Source: Pseudomonadota bacterium
GTDB lineage: Bacteria; Pseudomonadota; Gammaproteobacteria; Burkholderiales; Thiobacteraceae
DNA length: 64,000 bases
Direction: 5' to 3'
NCBI GenBank assembly: GCA_021812385.1
Contig: JAKANO010000016.1
Location: forward strand, 1 to 64,000
The notes under the pieces are model-generated. The model was given only the letters and a program-made list of their open reading frames with translations, was not told the DNA's origin and made no database searches. Below, piece by piece: positions 20,284 through 29,673 of this stretch. How positions within the stretch are numbered: position 1 is the first letter of the stretch; each line of letters opens with the position of its first letter. The translations under genes and the position numbers were made by a program.

Positions 20284-21654
20284 ATGACACTTCCCATCGC
20301 ACTCTTAGAAAAATATAGTCAGCCGGGCCCGCGCTATACCTCGTACCCGACTGCCCCCTATTTTACGGAGGGCTTCGGCGAAAGGGAATGGCGCGATGAA
20401 TTGGCGCAAAGCCAGTTGGCAGGACGCGATCTTTCGCTGTATGTGCATATCCCGTTCTGCGACACCCTGTGCTACTACTGCGGCTGCAATATGGTCGCCA
20501 CCAAGGACTACAACAAGGCCAGCCATTATCTCGGCTATTTGTTGCGCGAAATCGATTTGCTGGCCGATTGCGCCGGCCAAGGCCGCACGGTACGGCAATT
20601 GCATTGGGGCGGGGGCACGCCGACCTACTTGCATCCCGATGATATTGCGCGTTTGGCCCGGCATCTCGGTAGCCGCTTTGCCTTTGCAACGGATATCGAA
20701 GCCGGTTGCGAGGTCGATCCACGTGAATTGACCCAAGCCCATGTCGTGGCATTGCGCGCGGCGGGCTTTAATCGCTTGAGTTTAGGTGTGCAGGACTTGG
20801 ACGCAGCCGTGCAGCATGCGGTGAATCGCGTGCAATCCGAGGCGCTGATCCGCCAAGTATTGGGCTGGATGCGCGCAGAAGGCTTCAGCAGCATCAATAT
20901 GGACCTGATGGTGGGCTTGCCGAAACAGACCGTGGCAAGCTTTACCCACACCTTGGATCAAGTCATCGACATGGCGCCGGATCGCCTGGCGGTGTTTGGC
21001 TATGCTCACGTTCCCTGGATGAAGAAGCACCAAAAGTTGATTCAAGAAAGCGACATCCCGAGCTTTGCCGTGCGCCTGGAAATGCAATTGCTGATGCACG
21101 AGAAGTTGGCGCAAGCCGGCTATATCTACATCGGCATGGATCATTTCGCCAAGCCGGACGACGAATTGGTGAAAGCGCAACGCGAAAAAACGCTATATCG
21201 TAATTTCCAAGGCTATACCACGCATAAAAACTGCGACATCTACGCCTTTGGCGCCTCAGCCATTAGCCAAACCGATGAAGTGTATGCGCAGAATTACAAA
21301 CGCTTAGTCGATTACCAAGCGCAGGTGGATGCCGGGCATTTACCGGTGGAGCGCGGTTTGCGCATCACGCGCGACGACAAAATTCGGCGCGATGCGATTT
21401 CCCGTGTCATGTGTGACCTGGCATTGGAGCGCAAACCGTTTGCAGCGCAGTGGGGCATTGAATTCGAGCAATATTTCGCTTCCGCGCTGCATGGGCTCAA
21501 GGTATTAGAGCAAGACGGCCTGGTGCGTACCACGGCAGAGCGCATTGAAGTGACGGAAATAGGGCGCTTTTTCCTGCGCAATATCGCCATGTGTTTCGAT
21601 GCCTATCTGGCCGCGGCAGATCAGGAAAAACCGCGTTATTCGCGCACCATCTAG
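20284..21654 (+). CDS. hemN: oxygen-independent coproporphyrinogen III oxidase
   Basis: HemN is a radical-SAM enzyme that decarboxylates coproporphyrinogen III to protoporphyrinogen IX without oxygen. The 456-residue protein has the N-terminal trip-wire YTSYPTAPYF, the cluster motif HIPFCDTLCYYCGCN (Cys59, 63, 66 and 68), GGGTPTYL for SAM binding, and the HemN C-terminal domain with the TTHKNCDIYAFG motif. The CxxxCxxCxC pattern distinguishes true HemN from HemW. It stands alone behind its own promoter. Confidence 0.96.
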   Translation: MTLPIALLEKYSQPGPRYTSYPTAPYFTEGFGEREWRDELAQSQLAGRDLSLYVHIPFCDTLCYYCGCNMVATKDYNKASHYLGYLLREIDLLADCAGQGRTVRQLHWGGGTPTYLHPDDIARLARHLGSRFAFATDIEAGCEVDPRELTQAHVVALRAAGFNRLSLGVQDLDAAVQHAVNRVQSEALIRQVLGWMRAEGFSSINMDLMVGLPKQTVASFTHTLDQVIDMAPDRLAVFGYAHVPWMKKHQKLIQESDIPSFAVRLEMQLLMHEKLAQAGYIYIGMDHFAKPDDELVKAQREKTLYRNFQGYTTHKNCDIYAFGASAISQTDEVYAQNYKRLVDYQAQVDAGHLPVERGLRITRDDKIRRDAISRVMCDLALERKPFAAQWGIEFEQYFASALHGLKVLEQDGLVRTTAERIEVTEIGRFFLRNIAMCFDAYLAAADQEKPRYSRTI

Positions 21655-21824
21655 CTGATTGGCCCCGGCATCATTTGAAAAATATTGACCGATTTAAGGC
21701 TGCCCTTAGATCTTGTTAATGCCGGGAACAAAGCCATATATCAAATTGTCGAGTTTCCTCCGGACTTACAGCGGAGTACACTGTCACATGCTTTGCCGCT
21801 TTTGTACCCATTTTTAACGTAAAT

Positions 21825-22145
21825 ATGGGACACCGCTACCACGTATACGTCATTGAATTGTCTAAAGATGTTCTTTATGAAGGCAAATTCAAGAAAGCCA
21901 ACCCAGATTACGTCACGGGCAAGCCATGCGTTTATGTCGGTATGACGGGATTGGATCCCGATGTGCGTTTCGACAAGCACAAGGCGGGCATCCAGTCTAA
22001 TCGATACGTAAGGGAATTCGGTTTGCGCTTATTGCCGGCGCTGTATGAGGTTTATAACCCAATGCCTTATGACGGTGCGCGCGACATGGAAGTGGAGTTG
22101 GCGATTGGTCTACGGGAAGCAGGTTATGGGGTTTGGCAAGCGTGA
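21825..22145 (+). CDS. small GIY-YIG-like nuclease domain protein
   Basis: A 106-residue single-domain protein. HVYVI near residue 6 and CVYVGMTG near 35 correspond to the GIY and YIG strands. RFDKHKAG gives the conserved Arg48 and His52, and DMEVELA (88-94) gives the acidic metal ligand. A 20-residue insert separates the two signature strands. No homing or repair domain is attached. Activity is inferred from fold motifs alone. A helix-turn-helix gene follows 88 bp later. Confidence 0.6.
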   Translation: MGHRYHVYVIELSKDVLYEGKFKKANPDYVTGKPCVYVGMTGLDPDVRFDKHKAGIQSNRYVREFGLRLLPALYEVYNPMPYDGARDMEVELAIGLREAGYGVWQA

Positions 22146-22233
22146 GTAGGTAGCACGAACAAGCCCCGGCATTGTATTTGGTGTATCTTTATATTAACAA
22201 TTTTGTTTATTTTAGTGGTTTGGTGATGAATCT

Positions 22234-22470
22234 ATGAAAGAAATTCTGCAATACCTAAAAAATCATGGCGAGCAACTCGATACAGAGATTGCTGTAGCTA
22301 CAGGAATATCCCTGACCAACGTGCGCCTGCATGTGACAGAGCTTGCTGCCAAGGGCGAGGTCATGGCGTGCCATTCGATTCGCTTCGATAAGGGCAAGAA
22401 AATCGAGGGAATCAGTTGCCGCTTGGCTGGCTATATACCGCCAGCAGCGCCAGGTAGAAAGTCTAAGTAA
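22234..22470 (+). CDS. small winged-helix DNA-binding protein
   Basis: The 78-residue protein reads as a minimal winged helix-turn-helix: helix KEILQYLKNHGE, DTEIAVATGISLTNVRLHVTELAAKGEV as helix-turn-helix (the turn at TGIS), then a two-strand wing with RFDKGKKIEGISCRL. It resembles ArsR/MarR-type small regulators. It has no sensor domain or metal-binding cysteines. Target genes are unknown. It ends 9 bp before the convergent waaF gene. Confidence 0.65.
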   Translation: MKEILQYLKNHGEQLDTEIAVATGISLTNVRLHVTELAAKGEVMACHSIRFDKGKKIEGISCRLAGYIPPAAPGRKSK

Positions 22471-22479
22471 CTGTTGCGC

Positions 22480-23514
22480 TTATTGCGGTCCAGCGGCCGC
22501 TGACTGCTCCAACAGACGTAGCAACTTTTCCAAAATTACGCTTGGCTCCAACTTGCGCAGGCAATCCAAATGCCCCAGCGGGCATTCGCGCTTGAAACAC
22601 GGGCTACATTCCAGATTCAGGCTGACAATGCGAGCTTTCGGCGATAGCGGCGGGGTGAAATCCGGGCTGCTGGAGCCGTAGATCGCGATCAGCGGGCGGT
22701 CTAGCGCGGCGGCTACGTGCATCAAGCCGGAGTCGTTGCTGACGACCGCACTGGCGCAAGAGAGCAAGTCCACCGCTTCATCCAAATTGGTTTTACCGCA
22801 TAGGTTTTGGCACAGGCCATCGCTGTGGCTATTCAGCGCTTCACCCAGCGCCTGGTCTTTGTTGGAGCCGATCAGCCAGATTTGAAAACCTTGGGCATGC
22901 AGCGCTTTTGCCAGCGTGGCGAAATGTTGCTCCGGCCAGCGCTTGGCCGGGCCATATTCCGCACCGGGGCAGAAGGCGATGATCGGCGCCTGGATCGATA
23001 AATTGAGCCGCATCAGGGTGGTATCGCGCTGCTCTGTATTCACACGCAGGGCGGGCGAGGGCAGCGGCCGCGTCAGCGCTTGTTTTTTGGGTTCGGCCAG
23101 GCGCGCGAAGCGCTCGACCATCAGCGGCGTGGCCAATTCATCGAGGGAATGCGTGTCGTTGAGCAGGCCGTAGCGCATTTCGCCGACGAAGCCGGTGCGC
23201 AGCGGGATGCCGGCGAAGAAGGGCAGCAATGCCGATTTGAGCGAATTGGGGAGAACCAAGGCTTGGTCGTAGCCGCGTGCGCGCAGTTGCCGCGCGGAAT
23301 GCCAGCGGTCGCGCAAGCGCACTTGGCCATGGCCGAAAGGGTTGATGATGACTTCGTGCACTTCCGGCATGCGCCGCAACAGCGGGGCGACCCAAGGCGG
23401 GGCGTAGACGTCGATGATGGCATCGGGAAAGCGCTGTTTCAGCCGCATCAGCATTGGCTGCGCCATGACGGTATCGCCAACCCAGGAGGGCGCGATGATG
23501 AGGATTTTTTTCAA
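22480..23514 (-). CDS. waaF: lipopolysaccharide heptosyltransferase II
   Basis: WaaF adds the second L-glycero-D-manno-heptose to the LPS inner core at the cytoplasmic face of the inner membrane. The 344-residue GT-B enzyme begins ILIIAPSWVGDTVMAQPM. It has the PFGHGQVRLRDRW segment, CPGAEYGPAKRWPEQHFA in the donor domain, SNDSGLMHVAAALDRPLIAIYG, and the C-terminal CSPCFKRECPLGHLDC cluster typical of RfaF. It is the last gene of the ilvE-zinc finger-waaF run. Confidence 0.95.
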   Translation of the reverse strand: MKKILIIAPSWVGDTVMAQPMLMRLKQRFPDAIIDVYAPPWVAPLLRRMPEVHEVIINPFGHGQVRLRDRWHSARQLRARGYDQALVLPNSLKSALLPFFAGIPLRTGFVGEMRYGLLNDTHSLDELATPLMVERFARLAEPKKQALTRPLPSPALRVNTEQRDTTLMRLNLSIQAPIIAFCPGAEYGPAKRWPEQHFATLAKALHAQGFQIWLIGSNKDQALGEALNSHSDGLCQNLCGKTNLDEAVDLLSCASAVVSNDSGLMHVAAALDRPLIAIYGSSSPDFTPPLSPKARIVSLNLECSPCFKRECPLGHLDCLRKLEPSVILEKLLRLLEQSAAAGPQ

Positions 23515-23569
23515 GGTCGAAGAGTTGTCGCGGATTAAGTCGGTTGCCCAAGTTTATCCGCATGCAAGC

Positions 23570-23773
23570 TTAATGATGCGATGCGCAAGGCCCGCCCTTG
23601 AGTTTGTACAGGGTGCCGCAGTAGGGGCACAGCGCTTCGCCGGTTTTCTCGATGGGCAGGTAGACGCGCGGGTGCGCGTTCCACAACAGCATGTCCGGCA
23701 TCGGGCAGTGCAGCGGCAGGTCGGTCGCACTCACTTCGATGCTGCGTTGCTGGTTTTCCTTGAGCTCGCTCAT
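23570..23773 (-). CDS. zinc-finger (CHCC) domain protein
   Basis: The 67-residue protein has the zf-CHCC pattern of the NDUFS6-like family: Cys23 (LHCPMP), His34 (NAHPRVYL), Cys49 and Cys52 (CPYCGT). ATG at 23773 follows GAGAGG and the gene overlaps nothing. The upstream ilvE stop lies 8 bp before it. In mitochondria the related domain belongs to a complex I accessory subunit. In Betaproteobacteria this small gene commonly sits between ilvE and waaF, and its function is unproven. Confidence 0.85.
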   Translation of the reverse strand: MSELKENQQRSIEVSATDLPLHCPMPDMLLWNAHPRVYLPIEKTGEALCPYCGTLYKLKGGPCASHH

Positions 23774-23781
23774 GGGGCCTC

Positions 23782-24702
23782 TCAAATGTGGGTGAGCCAG
23801 TCTTGATGCTTGGGCGCCTTGCCCGTGACGCAGTCGAAGAACATGGCTTGCAGTTGGGTGGTGATGGGGCCGCGCTTACCGGCGCCGATGGTGCGCCGAT
23901 CCAGTTCGCGGATCGGCGTGACTTCGGCGGCGGTGCCGGTGAAGAAGGCTTCGTCGCAGCAATACACTTCGTCGCGCGTGATGCGTTTTTCGATCACCGG
24001 CACGCCGATTTCAGCCGCGAGTTGAATGATGGTGTCGCGCGTGATGCCTTCCAGGCAAGACGTCAGATCAGGGGTGTAGAGCTTGCCTTGCTTGACGATG
24101 AAAATGTTCTCGCCCGAGCCTTCGGCGACATAACCGTCCACATCCAACAACAGCGCTTCGTCGTAGCCGTCTTGCGCGGCTTCTTGATGCGCGAGGATGG
24201 AGTTGGTGTAGCTGGAGCTGGCCTTGGCGCGGCACATGGTGATGTTCACATGATGCCGGGTGAAGGACGAAGTCTTGACGCGGATGCCGTTCTCCAGCGC
24301 TTCCTTGCCGAGATAGGCGCCCCATGGCCAGGCGGCGACGATGACGTGCGTGGATAAGGTCTTGGCGGAAATGCCCATGGCCTCCGAGCCGTAGAACGCC
24401 AGCGGGCGCAGGTAGCCGGATTCGAGCTTGTTGTCGCGCACAGCGGCGAGTTGCGCTTGCATGATGGTTGCGCGATCGTAGGGCATTTTCATGCCGAAAA
24501 TATGCGCCGAGTTGAACAAGCGGTCGGTGTGTTCCTTGAGGCGGAAGATCGCCGTGCCCTGGGGAGTTTTATAGGCGCGTACGCCTTCGAAAACGCCCAT
24601 GCCATAGTGCAGGGTGTGGGTAAGGACGTGGGTGGTGGCATCGCGCCACGGCACCATTTTGCCGTCGTACCAAATTACGCCGTCGCGATCCGACATCGAC
24701 AT
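23782..24702 (-). CDS. ilvE: branched-chain amino acid aminotransferase
   Basis: IlvE (306 residues) is a fold-IV PLP aminotransferase that makes leucine, isoleucine and valine from their 2-oxo acids with glutamate. The motifs are HTLHYGMGVFEGVRAY, the PLP lysine in CRAKASSSYTNSILA, DVDGYVAEGSGENIF, the phosphate-binding LEGITRDTII and FFTGTAAEVTPI. It leads a minus-strand operon with the CHCC protein and waaF. Upstream, a perfect inverted repeat separates it from pstB. Confidence 0.96.
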   Translation of the reverse strand: MSMSDRDGVIWYDGKMVPWRDATTHVLTHTLHYGMGVFEGVRAYKTPQGTAIFRLKEHTDRLFNSAHIFGMKMPYDRATIMQAQLAAVRDNKLESGYLRPLAFYGSEAMGISAKTLSTHVIVAAWPWGAYLGKEALENGIRVKTSSFTRHHVNITMCRAKASSSYTNSILAHQEAAQDGYDEALLLDVDGYVAEGSGENIFIVKQGKLYTPDLTSCLEGITRDTIIQLAAEIGVPVIEKRITRDEVYCCDEAFFTGTAAEVTPIRELDRRTIGAGKRGPITTQLQAMFFDCVTGKAPKHQDWLTHI

Positions 24703-24792
24703 CTTGCTTGCTCCAATTGCATTGAAAGTGGCTATTGTAGCGTGAACGGGGGATTAAGAGCAGGGGCGAGGAGGGAAGATTAAGGCTTGAAA

Positions 24793-24850
24793 CGCGGAGG
24801 ACGCAGAGTAAGCAAAAGTCTTTTTCGGTTTTCCCGCTGCGTCCTCCGCG
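24793..24850. repeat. intergenic inverted repeat R1 (CGCGGAGGA/CGCAGAG type)
   Basis: The arms CGCGGAGGACGCAG (24793-24806) and CTGCGTCCTCCGCG (24837-24850) pair perfectly over 14 bp with a 30-nt loop. It lies between pstB and ilvE. The arm is built of 9-nt units of the same kind as repeats R2 to R6 in this window. Confidence 0.85.
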
Positions 24851-24871
24851 GTGAACGATTTTTGTTGTTGG

Positions 24872-25681
24872 TTACCCGAACTTACCCGTGATGTAGTCTT
24901 CAGTCGCTTTTTGTTTCGGCGTGGTGAAGATGGTGTCGGTATTGCCGAACTCGATGAGTTCACCCAAGTACATGTAAGCGGTGCAGTCGGAGACGCGAGC
25001 CGCCTGTTGCATGTTATGCGTCACGATGACGATGGTGTAGTCCTCTTTCAACTCGTGAATCAGCTCTTCGATGTGCGCGGTGGAAATCGGATCGAGCGCC
25101 GAGGCCGGTTCGTCCAGCAGTACCACTTCGGGCTTAACCGCGATGGCGCGCGCGATGCATAGGCGCTGTTGCTGCCCGCCGGAGAGGCTGTTGCCGGATT
25201 GCTTGAGCTTGTCTTTCACTTCATTCCACAGCGCGGCTTTCTTCAAAGCCCATTCCACACGATCGTTCATTTCATGCGTGGACAGGCGCTCATACAAGCG
25301 CACGCCAAAGGCGATGTTGTCGAAGATCGACATTGGAAAAGGGGTGGGTTTTTGGAACACCATGCCGACCTTGGCGCGCAGGCGATTGAGGTCTTGGCGC
25401 GCATCCAGAATGTTCTCGCCATCCAATACGATCTCGCCATCGGCTTTTTGGTTCGGGTATAGCTCATACATCCGGTTGAAGGTGCGCAGCAATGTAGATT
25501 TACCGCAGCCGGAAGGGCCAATGAAGGCGGTCACCCGATTTCCCGGAATGCTTAGATTGATGTTTTTGAGTGCGTGGAACTTGCCGTAGTGGAAGTTCAA
25601 GTTGCGCACCGCAAGTTTTTCCGATGCCGCGTCTTGCGCTTCGAGCGTTGCATGCTGGGTTGGGAGTGCGTAATTGGTCAT
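24872..25681 (-). CDS. pstB: phosphate ABC transporter ATP-binding protein
   Basis: PstB (269 residues) energises high-affinity phosphate uptake. It has the Walker [18 protein letters not shown], the Q-loop [15 protein letters not shown], the ABC signature [14 protein letters not shown], the Walker [14 protein letters not shown] and the switch histidine in [10 protein letters not shown]. It is the last gene of pstSCAB on the minus strand and starts 15 bp after pstA. No phoU follows. The next gene downstream is ilvE. Confidence 0.97.
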   Translation of the reverse strand: MTNYALPTQHATLEAQDAASEKLAVRNLNFHYGKFHALKNINLSIPGNRVTAFIGPSGCGKSTLLRTFNRMYELYPNQKADGEIVLDGENILDARQDLNRLRAKVGMVFQKPTPFPMSIFDNIAFGVRLYERLSTHEMNDRVEWALKKAALWNEVKDKLKQSGNSLSGGQQQRLCIARAIAVKPEVVLLDEPASALDPISTAHIEELIHELKEDYTIVIVTHNMQQAARVSDCTAYMYLGELIEFGNTDTIFTTPKQKATEDYITGKFG

Positions 25682-25696
25682 CGCTAAATTTCCCGT

Positions 25697-26542
25697 TTAA
25701 CCGCGTGTGCCTTTTTGGCGGAACATCACACGCGCAATAATGTTGAGGGCAAGTACACCGAAGGTAATGAGTAATGCGCCAGCCCAGGCGAGATTGTGCC
25801 AGTCATCGTAAGGACTCATGGCGAATTGGAATATCACGACCGGTAAATTGGCCATGGGCGCATTCATGTTGCTGCTCCAAAATTGATTGTTCAGGGCGGT
25901 AAACAGTAAGGGTGCCGTTTCGCCCGTGATGCGTGCAACGGCCAGCAACAGGCCGGTGATGATGCCGGCGCGGGAGGCGCGCAGCGTCACCAACGTAATC
26001 ACTTTCCAATGCGGGGCGCCGAGTGCGGCGGCGGCTTCACGCAAGCTGTTGGGAACGAGCTTTAGCATATTCTCGGTGGTGCGCACGACCACCGGGATTA
26101 CTATAATAGATAGGGCAAAGGAACCGGCCCAGCCCGAAAAGTGATGCACGTGAGCCACATACACCGAATAGATAAATAAGCCGATCACAATAGAAGGCGC
26201 TGATAGCAGAATATCATTCACGAAACGCGTAGCCGAGGCCAGCCAACTTTTTTGTCCAAACTCTGCCAGGTAGACGCCGGCCAGAATACCGATCGGCGTA
26301 CCGATCAGGGTCGCGATTGAAGTCATCATAAAGCTGCCGGCGATGGCATTCAGCAGGCCGCCCTGGCTACCGGGCGGCGGTGTCATTTGGGTGAGCATTT
26401 GCAGGTCGATGCCGGCCAATCCTTGACGCAACAATGTCCACAGAATCCAAGCCAACCAGAATAAGCCGAAGGCCATGGCGAGCATGGATACCGTCAAATT
26501 TAGGGCGTTGATTAGGCGGCGGCGTGCGTAGAGTGAAAACAT
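25697..26542 (-). CDS. pstA: phosphate ABC transporter permease PstA
   Basis: PstA (281 residues) is one of two inner-membrane permeases of the phosphate transporter. About six hydrophobic segments are visible, with the permease motif [26 protein letters not shown] (in part) that contacts PstB and the [15 protein letters not shown] motif diagnostic of PstA. The start is 1 bp after the pstC stop, so expression is coupled. Confidence 0.96.
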   Translation of the reverse strand: MFSLYARRRLINALNLTVSMLAMAFGLFWLAWILWTLLRQGLAGIDLQMLTQMTPPPGSQGGLLNAIAGSFMMTSIATLIGTPIGILAGVYLAEFGQKSWLASATRFVNDILLSAPSIVIGLFIYSVYVAHVHHFSGWAGSFALSIIVIPVVVRTTENMLKLVPNSLREAAAALGAPHWKVITLVTLRASRAGIITGLLLAVARITGETAPLLFTALNNQFWSSNMNAPMANLPVVIFQFAMSPYDDWHNLAWAGALLITFGVLALNIIARVMFRQKGTRG

Positions 26543-26543
26543 A

Positions 26544-27578
26544 TCAGGTCTGCTTGCCTTCGCGCTTCGCCAACTGCATCAAGAGCAGCTTGGACAGAGA
26601 GAGCACGATAAACGTAATGATAAATAAGATCAGGCCCAACTCGATCAGGGAAGCGATATGTAGCTCGCTCGTGGCTTCGTTAAACTCATTCGCAAGCGCA
26701 GAGGATATGCTGTTGCCCGGCATCATCAGCGAAGTGCTGAATTGATGCGCGTTGCCGATGACAAAGGTGATCGCCATGGTTTCGCCTAGGGCGCGCCCGA
26801 GGCCGAGCATGATGCCGCCGACGACACCGATCTTGGTGTAGGGCAACACTACATGGCGCACAACTTCCCAGGTCGTGGCGCCGAGGCCGTAAGCGGATTC
26901 TTTCAATAACGGCGGGACGATCTCGAATACGTCGCGCATGACCGAGGCGATAAAGGGAATCACCATGATGGCGAGGATGATCCCAGCCGTGAGTATGCCG
27001 ATGCCCATGGGCGCGCCCTCGAATAGAAAGCCCAGCATCGGCAATGGACTCAGGTGGTCGATTAGCCAAGGTTGAACGTGTTCCTGAAAGACGGGGGCGA
27101 ACACGAATAAACCCCACATGCCATAGATGATGCTGGGGATGCCCGCCAGTAGCTCGACGGCAATGCCTAAGGGGCGACGTAGCCACTTGGGGGATAATTC
27201 AGTGAGAAACAGCGCGATGCCGAAACTGACCGGCACGCCGATCAGCAGCGCGATGGCGGAAGTCGCCAGCGTGCCGAAAATGGGCACCAGTGCCCCGAAC
27301 TCGTCTGTGACTGGATTCCATTCGGCAGCGTAGAAAAATTTGAAACCAAATGCCTTGAGCGCGGGCCAAGCACCCTGGATCAGCGAAATAATGATTGCGA
27401 CCAGGAGGGCGAACACAAGAAAGGCGAACATGCGTGTCGTGCCGCGAAATAGTTTGTCGCCCAGATGTTGCCGTTTTAGGGTCGCGTCGCTGATGGATTT
27501 TGACATGTTTTGACGTGGTATTTTCTTAGCCAGTGCGGCGGCGGGAGGGCTGCCGCGCATTACTTGGGTGTCGGTCAT
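26544..27578 (-). CDS. pstC: phosphate ABC transporter permease PstC
   Basis: PstC (344 residues) is the second permease subunit. It has the [20 protein letters not shown] motif typical of PstC, the EAA-like [21 protein letters not shown] and the [16 protein letters not shown] motif. The first 25 or so residues are not conserved in the family. A later ATG (codon 25, [10 protein letters not shown]) could be the true start. It is separated from pstS by a terminator-like hairpin, so pstS is probably made in excess. Confidence 0.93.
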   Translation of the reverse strand: MTDTQVMRGSPPAAALAKKIPRQNMSKSISDATLKRQHLGDKLFRGTTRMFAFLVFALLVAIIISLIQGAWPALKAFGFKFFYAAEWNPVTDEFGALVPIFGTLATSAIALLIGVPVSFGIALFLTELSPKWLRRPLGIAVELLAGIPSIIYGMWGLFVFAPVFQEHVQPWLIDHLSPLPMLGFLFEGAPMGIGILTAGIILAIMVIPFIASVMRDVFEIVPPLLKESAYGLGATTWEVVRHVVLPYTKIGVVGGIMLGLGRALGETMAITFVIGNAHQFSTSLMMPGNSISSALANEFNEATSELHIASLIELGLILFIITFIVLSLSKLLLMQLAKREGKQT

Positions 27579-27605
27579 TGTAATTTTCGCCGCTAATTAT
27601 ACAGT

Positions 27606-27630
27606 CAAAAAGGGGCCTCTCGGCCCCTTT
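27606..27630 (-). terminator. partial terminator between pstS and pstC
   Basis: On the minus strand AAAGGGGCC pairs with GGCCCCTTT around a 4-nt loop and is followed by TT, about 25 bp after the pstS stop and 30 bp before pstC. Such a hairpin would let the binding protein be expressed above the permeases. Confidence 0.75.
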
Positions 27631-27652
27631 GATTTTGCAACTTGTAAGCGTC

Positions 27653-28690
27653 TTACCAAATTACCTTGCCGCTAGCATCTTTGATCTGTGCTTTCCATGC
27701 GTTCTCAACCAGTTTTACCACGTTGTCCGGCATTGGAATGTAATCCAGGCTCAACGCCAATTTGTCGCCTTCTGCATAAGCCCAGTCGAAGAATTTCAAA
27801 ACGGTTTTTGCATTTTCCGCATTTGCTTGGGATTTGTGCATCAGGATGAAAGTGGCGCCAGTGATCGGCCAGCTTTGTTTGCCCGCCTCGTTGGTCAGAA
27901 TTTCATAGAAGCCCGGAGCTGTGTCCCAGTGGGCGCCAGCAGCGGCTGCTTTAAAGGTATCTGCGGTTGGCGAAACATAATTGCCTTCTTTATTTTGCAT
28001 CAAGGTATAGGCCATCTTGTTCTGCAAAGCGTAGGCATATTCGACATAACCGATAGAACCCTTGATTTGCTTCACATAAGAGGCAACACCTTCGTTCCCT
28101 TTGCCACCCACGCCAGCTGGCCAGGATACAGAAGTCTCTTCGCCCACTTTTTGTTTCCACTCAGGGCTAATTTTCGAGAGATAGTTGGTAAAGATGAAGG
28201 TGGTGCCGGAACCGTCGGAGCGGTGCACTACCGTAATAGCCTGATCGGGCAGTGCAACGCCCTTATTCAAGTTGGCGATTTCTGGTTCGTTCCATTTCTT
28301 GATTTTGCCCAGGAAAATGTCTGCTAATACGGTACCGGTCAATTTGACTTGGCCGCCCTGAATGCCGGCAAGGTTTACTACAGGCACTACGCCACCCATG
28401 ACGGTCGGAAATTGCATGAGGCCATCCTTTTCGAGCACCTCGGGCTTGAGGGGCATATCGGAAGCGCCGAAGTCCACGGTCTTGGCTTTAATCTGCTTTA
28501 TGCCGCCACCGGAGCCGATGGACTGGTAATTCAGGCCAATGCCTGTTTTGGCTTTGTAAGCCTCAGCCCATTTGGCGTAAATCGGGTAAGGGAAAGTGGC
28601 GCCGGCGCCGGTGATATCGGCAGCGAATGCGGTGCTCAGCAAACTTAGTGAAAGGCCGGCTACTAGTAAGGTGCGACGAAAAATTATCAT
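27653..28690 (-). CDS. pstS: periplasmic phosphate-binding protein PstS
   Basis: PstS (345 residues) binds phosphate in the periplasm and delivers it to PstCA. A signal peptide ends at about residue 23 (LLSTAFA). The mature N-terminus ADITGAGATFPYPIYAKWAEAY and the SIGSGGGIKQIKAKTVDFGASDMPL phosphate loop (in part), plus VHRSDGSGTTFIFTNYLSK, are diagnostic. It is the first gene of pstSCAB and has a Pho box about 64 bp upstream. Confidence 0.97.
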   Translation of the reverse strand: MIIFRRTLLVAGLSLSLLSTAFAADITGAGATFPYPIYAKWAEAYKAKTGIGLNYQSIGSGGGIKQIKAKTVDFGASDMPLKPEVLEKDGLMQFPTVMGGVVPVVNLAGIQGGQVKLTGTVLADIFLGKIKKWNEPEIANLNKGVALPDQAITVVHRSDGSGTTFIFTNYLSKISPEWKQKVGEETSVSWPAGVGGKGNEGVASYVKQIKGSIGYVEYAYALQNKMAYTLMQNKEGNYVSPTADTFKAAAAGAHWDTAPGFYEILTNEAGKQSWPITGATFILMHKSQANAENAKTVLKFFDWAYAEGDKLALSLDYIPMPDNVVKLVENAWKAQIKDASGKVIW

Positions 28691-28753
28691 AAATGCTCCT
28701 TTTGGTTGATCACTGCTACTGGTTAATCGATGGCCGGGATGCTACTAGGCATT

Positions 28754-28771
28754 TGTGACAATATTGTTACA
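28754..28771 (-). promoter_or_regulatory. Pho box upstream of pstS
   Basis: Read on the minus strand, TGTAACA-ATAT-TGTCACA is a direct repeat of two 7-mers with the 11-bp period of PhoB sites (CTGTCAT-N4-CTGTCAT). It lies about 64 bp before pstS, where PhoB would replace the -35 element. Confidence 0.65.
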
Positions 28772-28899
28772 TTCTGTCATTTTAGTTCGTGAGTTTGGAA
28801 AAACGAGTCTTGTCCTGATAATGATATTTAAGTCTTACAAAGATTGACCGGGATTTTCAAGCCCGGTAACATGCAACCCTTTGCAAATTTGGAGAAAAA

Positions 28900-29664
28900 A
28901 TGCGCTCGCGGATGGTTTTAGGCAACTGGAAGATGCACGGCAGTCTTGTCGGCAATAAAGCCTTGTTGGACGGGGTTTTAGCGGGCTTGGCCGGTGTCGA
29001 TTCAGTAGATTGCGGCGTATGCGTTCCGTTTCCTTATTTGTTTCAGGCGCAATTTATCCTGCAAGGCTCGAAGGTGATTTGGGGTGCGCAGAACGTCAGC
29101 CAGCACGAAAAAGGCGCGTTTACCGGCGAAGTGTCGGTCAGCATGTTGCAAGATATGGGCTGTAGCATCGTATTGGTAGGGCATTCAGAGCGCCGTGCAC
29201 TATATGGTGAAGACGATGCAACTGTAGCCGAGAAATTTGTGGCAGCGCAAAAGGCTGGGATCAAGCCGGTGTTGTGCGTCGGTGAAACATTGGAAGAGCG
29301 CGAAAAAAATATCACGGCCGATGTAGTCAAACGTCAGTTGTTGGCAGTGGTGGAAAAAGCAGGCTTGGAAGCGTTAAAGGATTGCGTGCTTGCTTACGAA
29401 CCGGTTTGGGCAATCGGCACCGGTAAAACGGCATCACCGCAGCAGGCACAGGAAGTGCATGCGTTTATTCGCGGCTTGGTAGCCGAGCAAAATAGCGAGT
29501 TAGCGCAAAACTTAACGATACTCTATGGTGGTAGCGTAAAAGGGTCGAACGCGGCAGAGTTGTTTTCGATGCCGGATATTGATGGCGGCTTAATCGGCGG
29601 TGCCTCGTTAGACATTAATGAATTCGTTTCAATTTGCAAAGCAGCACAGCCTAAGGCTGTATAA
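28900..29664 (+). CDS. tpiA: triosephosphate isomerase
   Basis: TpiA (254 residues) interconverts dihydroxyacetone phosphate and glyceraldehyde 3-phosphate. The catalytic Lys lies in GNWKMHGS, the His in VGHSERR and the Glu in LAYEPVWAIGTG. The phosphate loop is YGGSVKGSNA. It starts after GGAG with an A-rich spacer and is followed 9 bp later by secG, the usual tpiA-secG-tRNA-Leu-nuo arrangement of Betaproteobacteria. Confidence 0.97.
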   Translation: MRSRMVLGNWKMHGSLVGNKALLDGVLAGLAGVDSVDCGVCVPFPYLFQAQFILQGSKVIWGAQNVSQHEKGAFTGEVSVSMLQDMGCSIVLVGHSERRALYGEDDATVAEKFVAAQKAGIKPVLCVGETLEEREKNITADVVKRQLLAVVEKAGLEALKDCVLAYEPVWAIGTGKTASPQQAQEVHAFIRGLVAEQNSELAQNLTILYGGSVKGSNAAELFSMPDIDGGLIGGASLDINEFVSICKAAQPKAV

Positions 29665-29673
29665 GGTTTAAAT

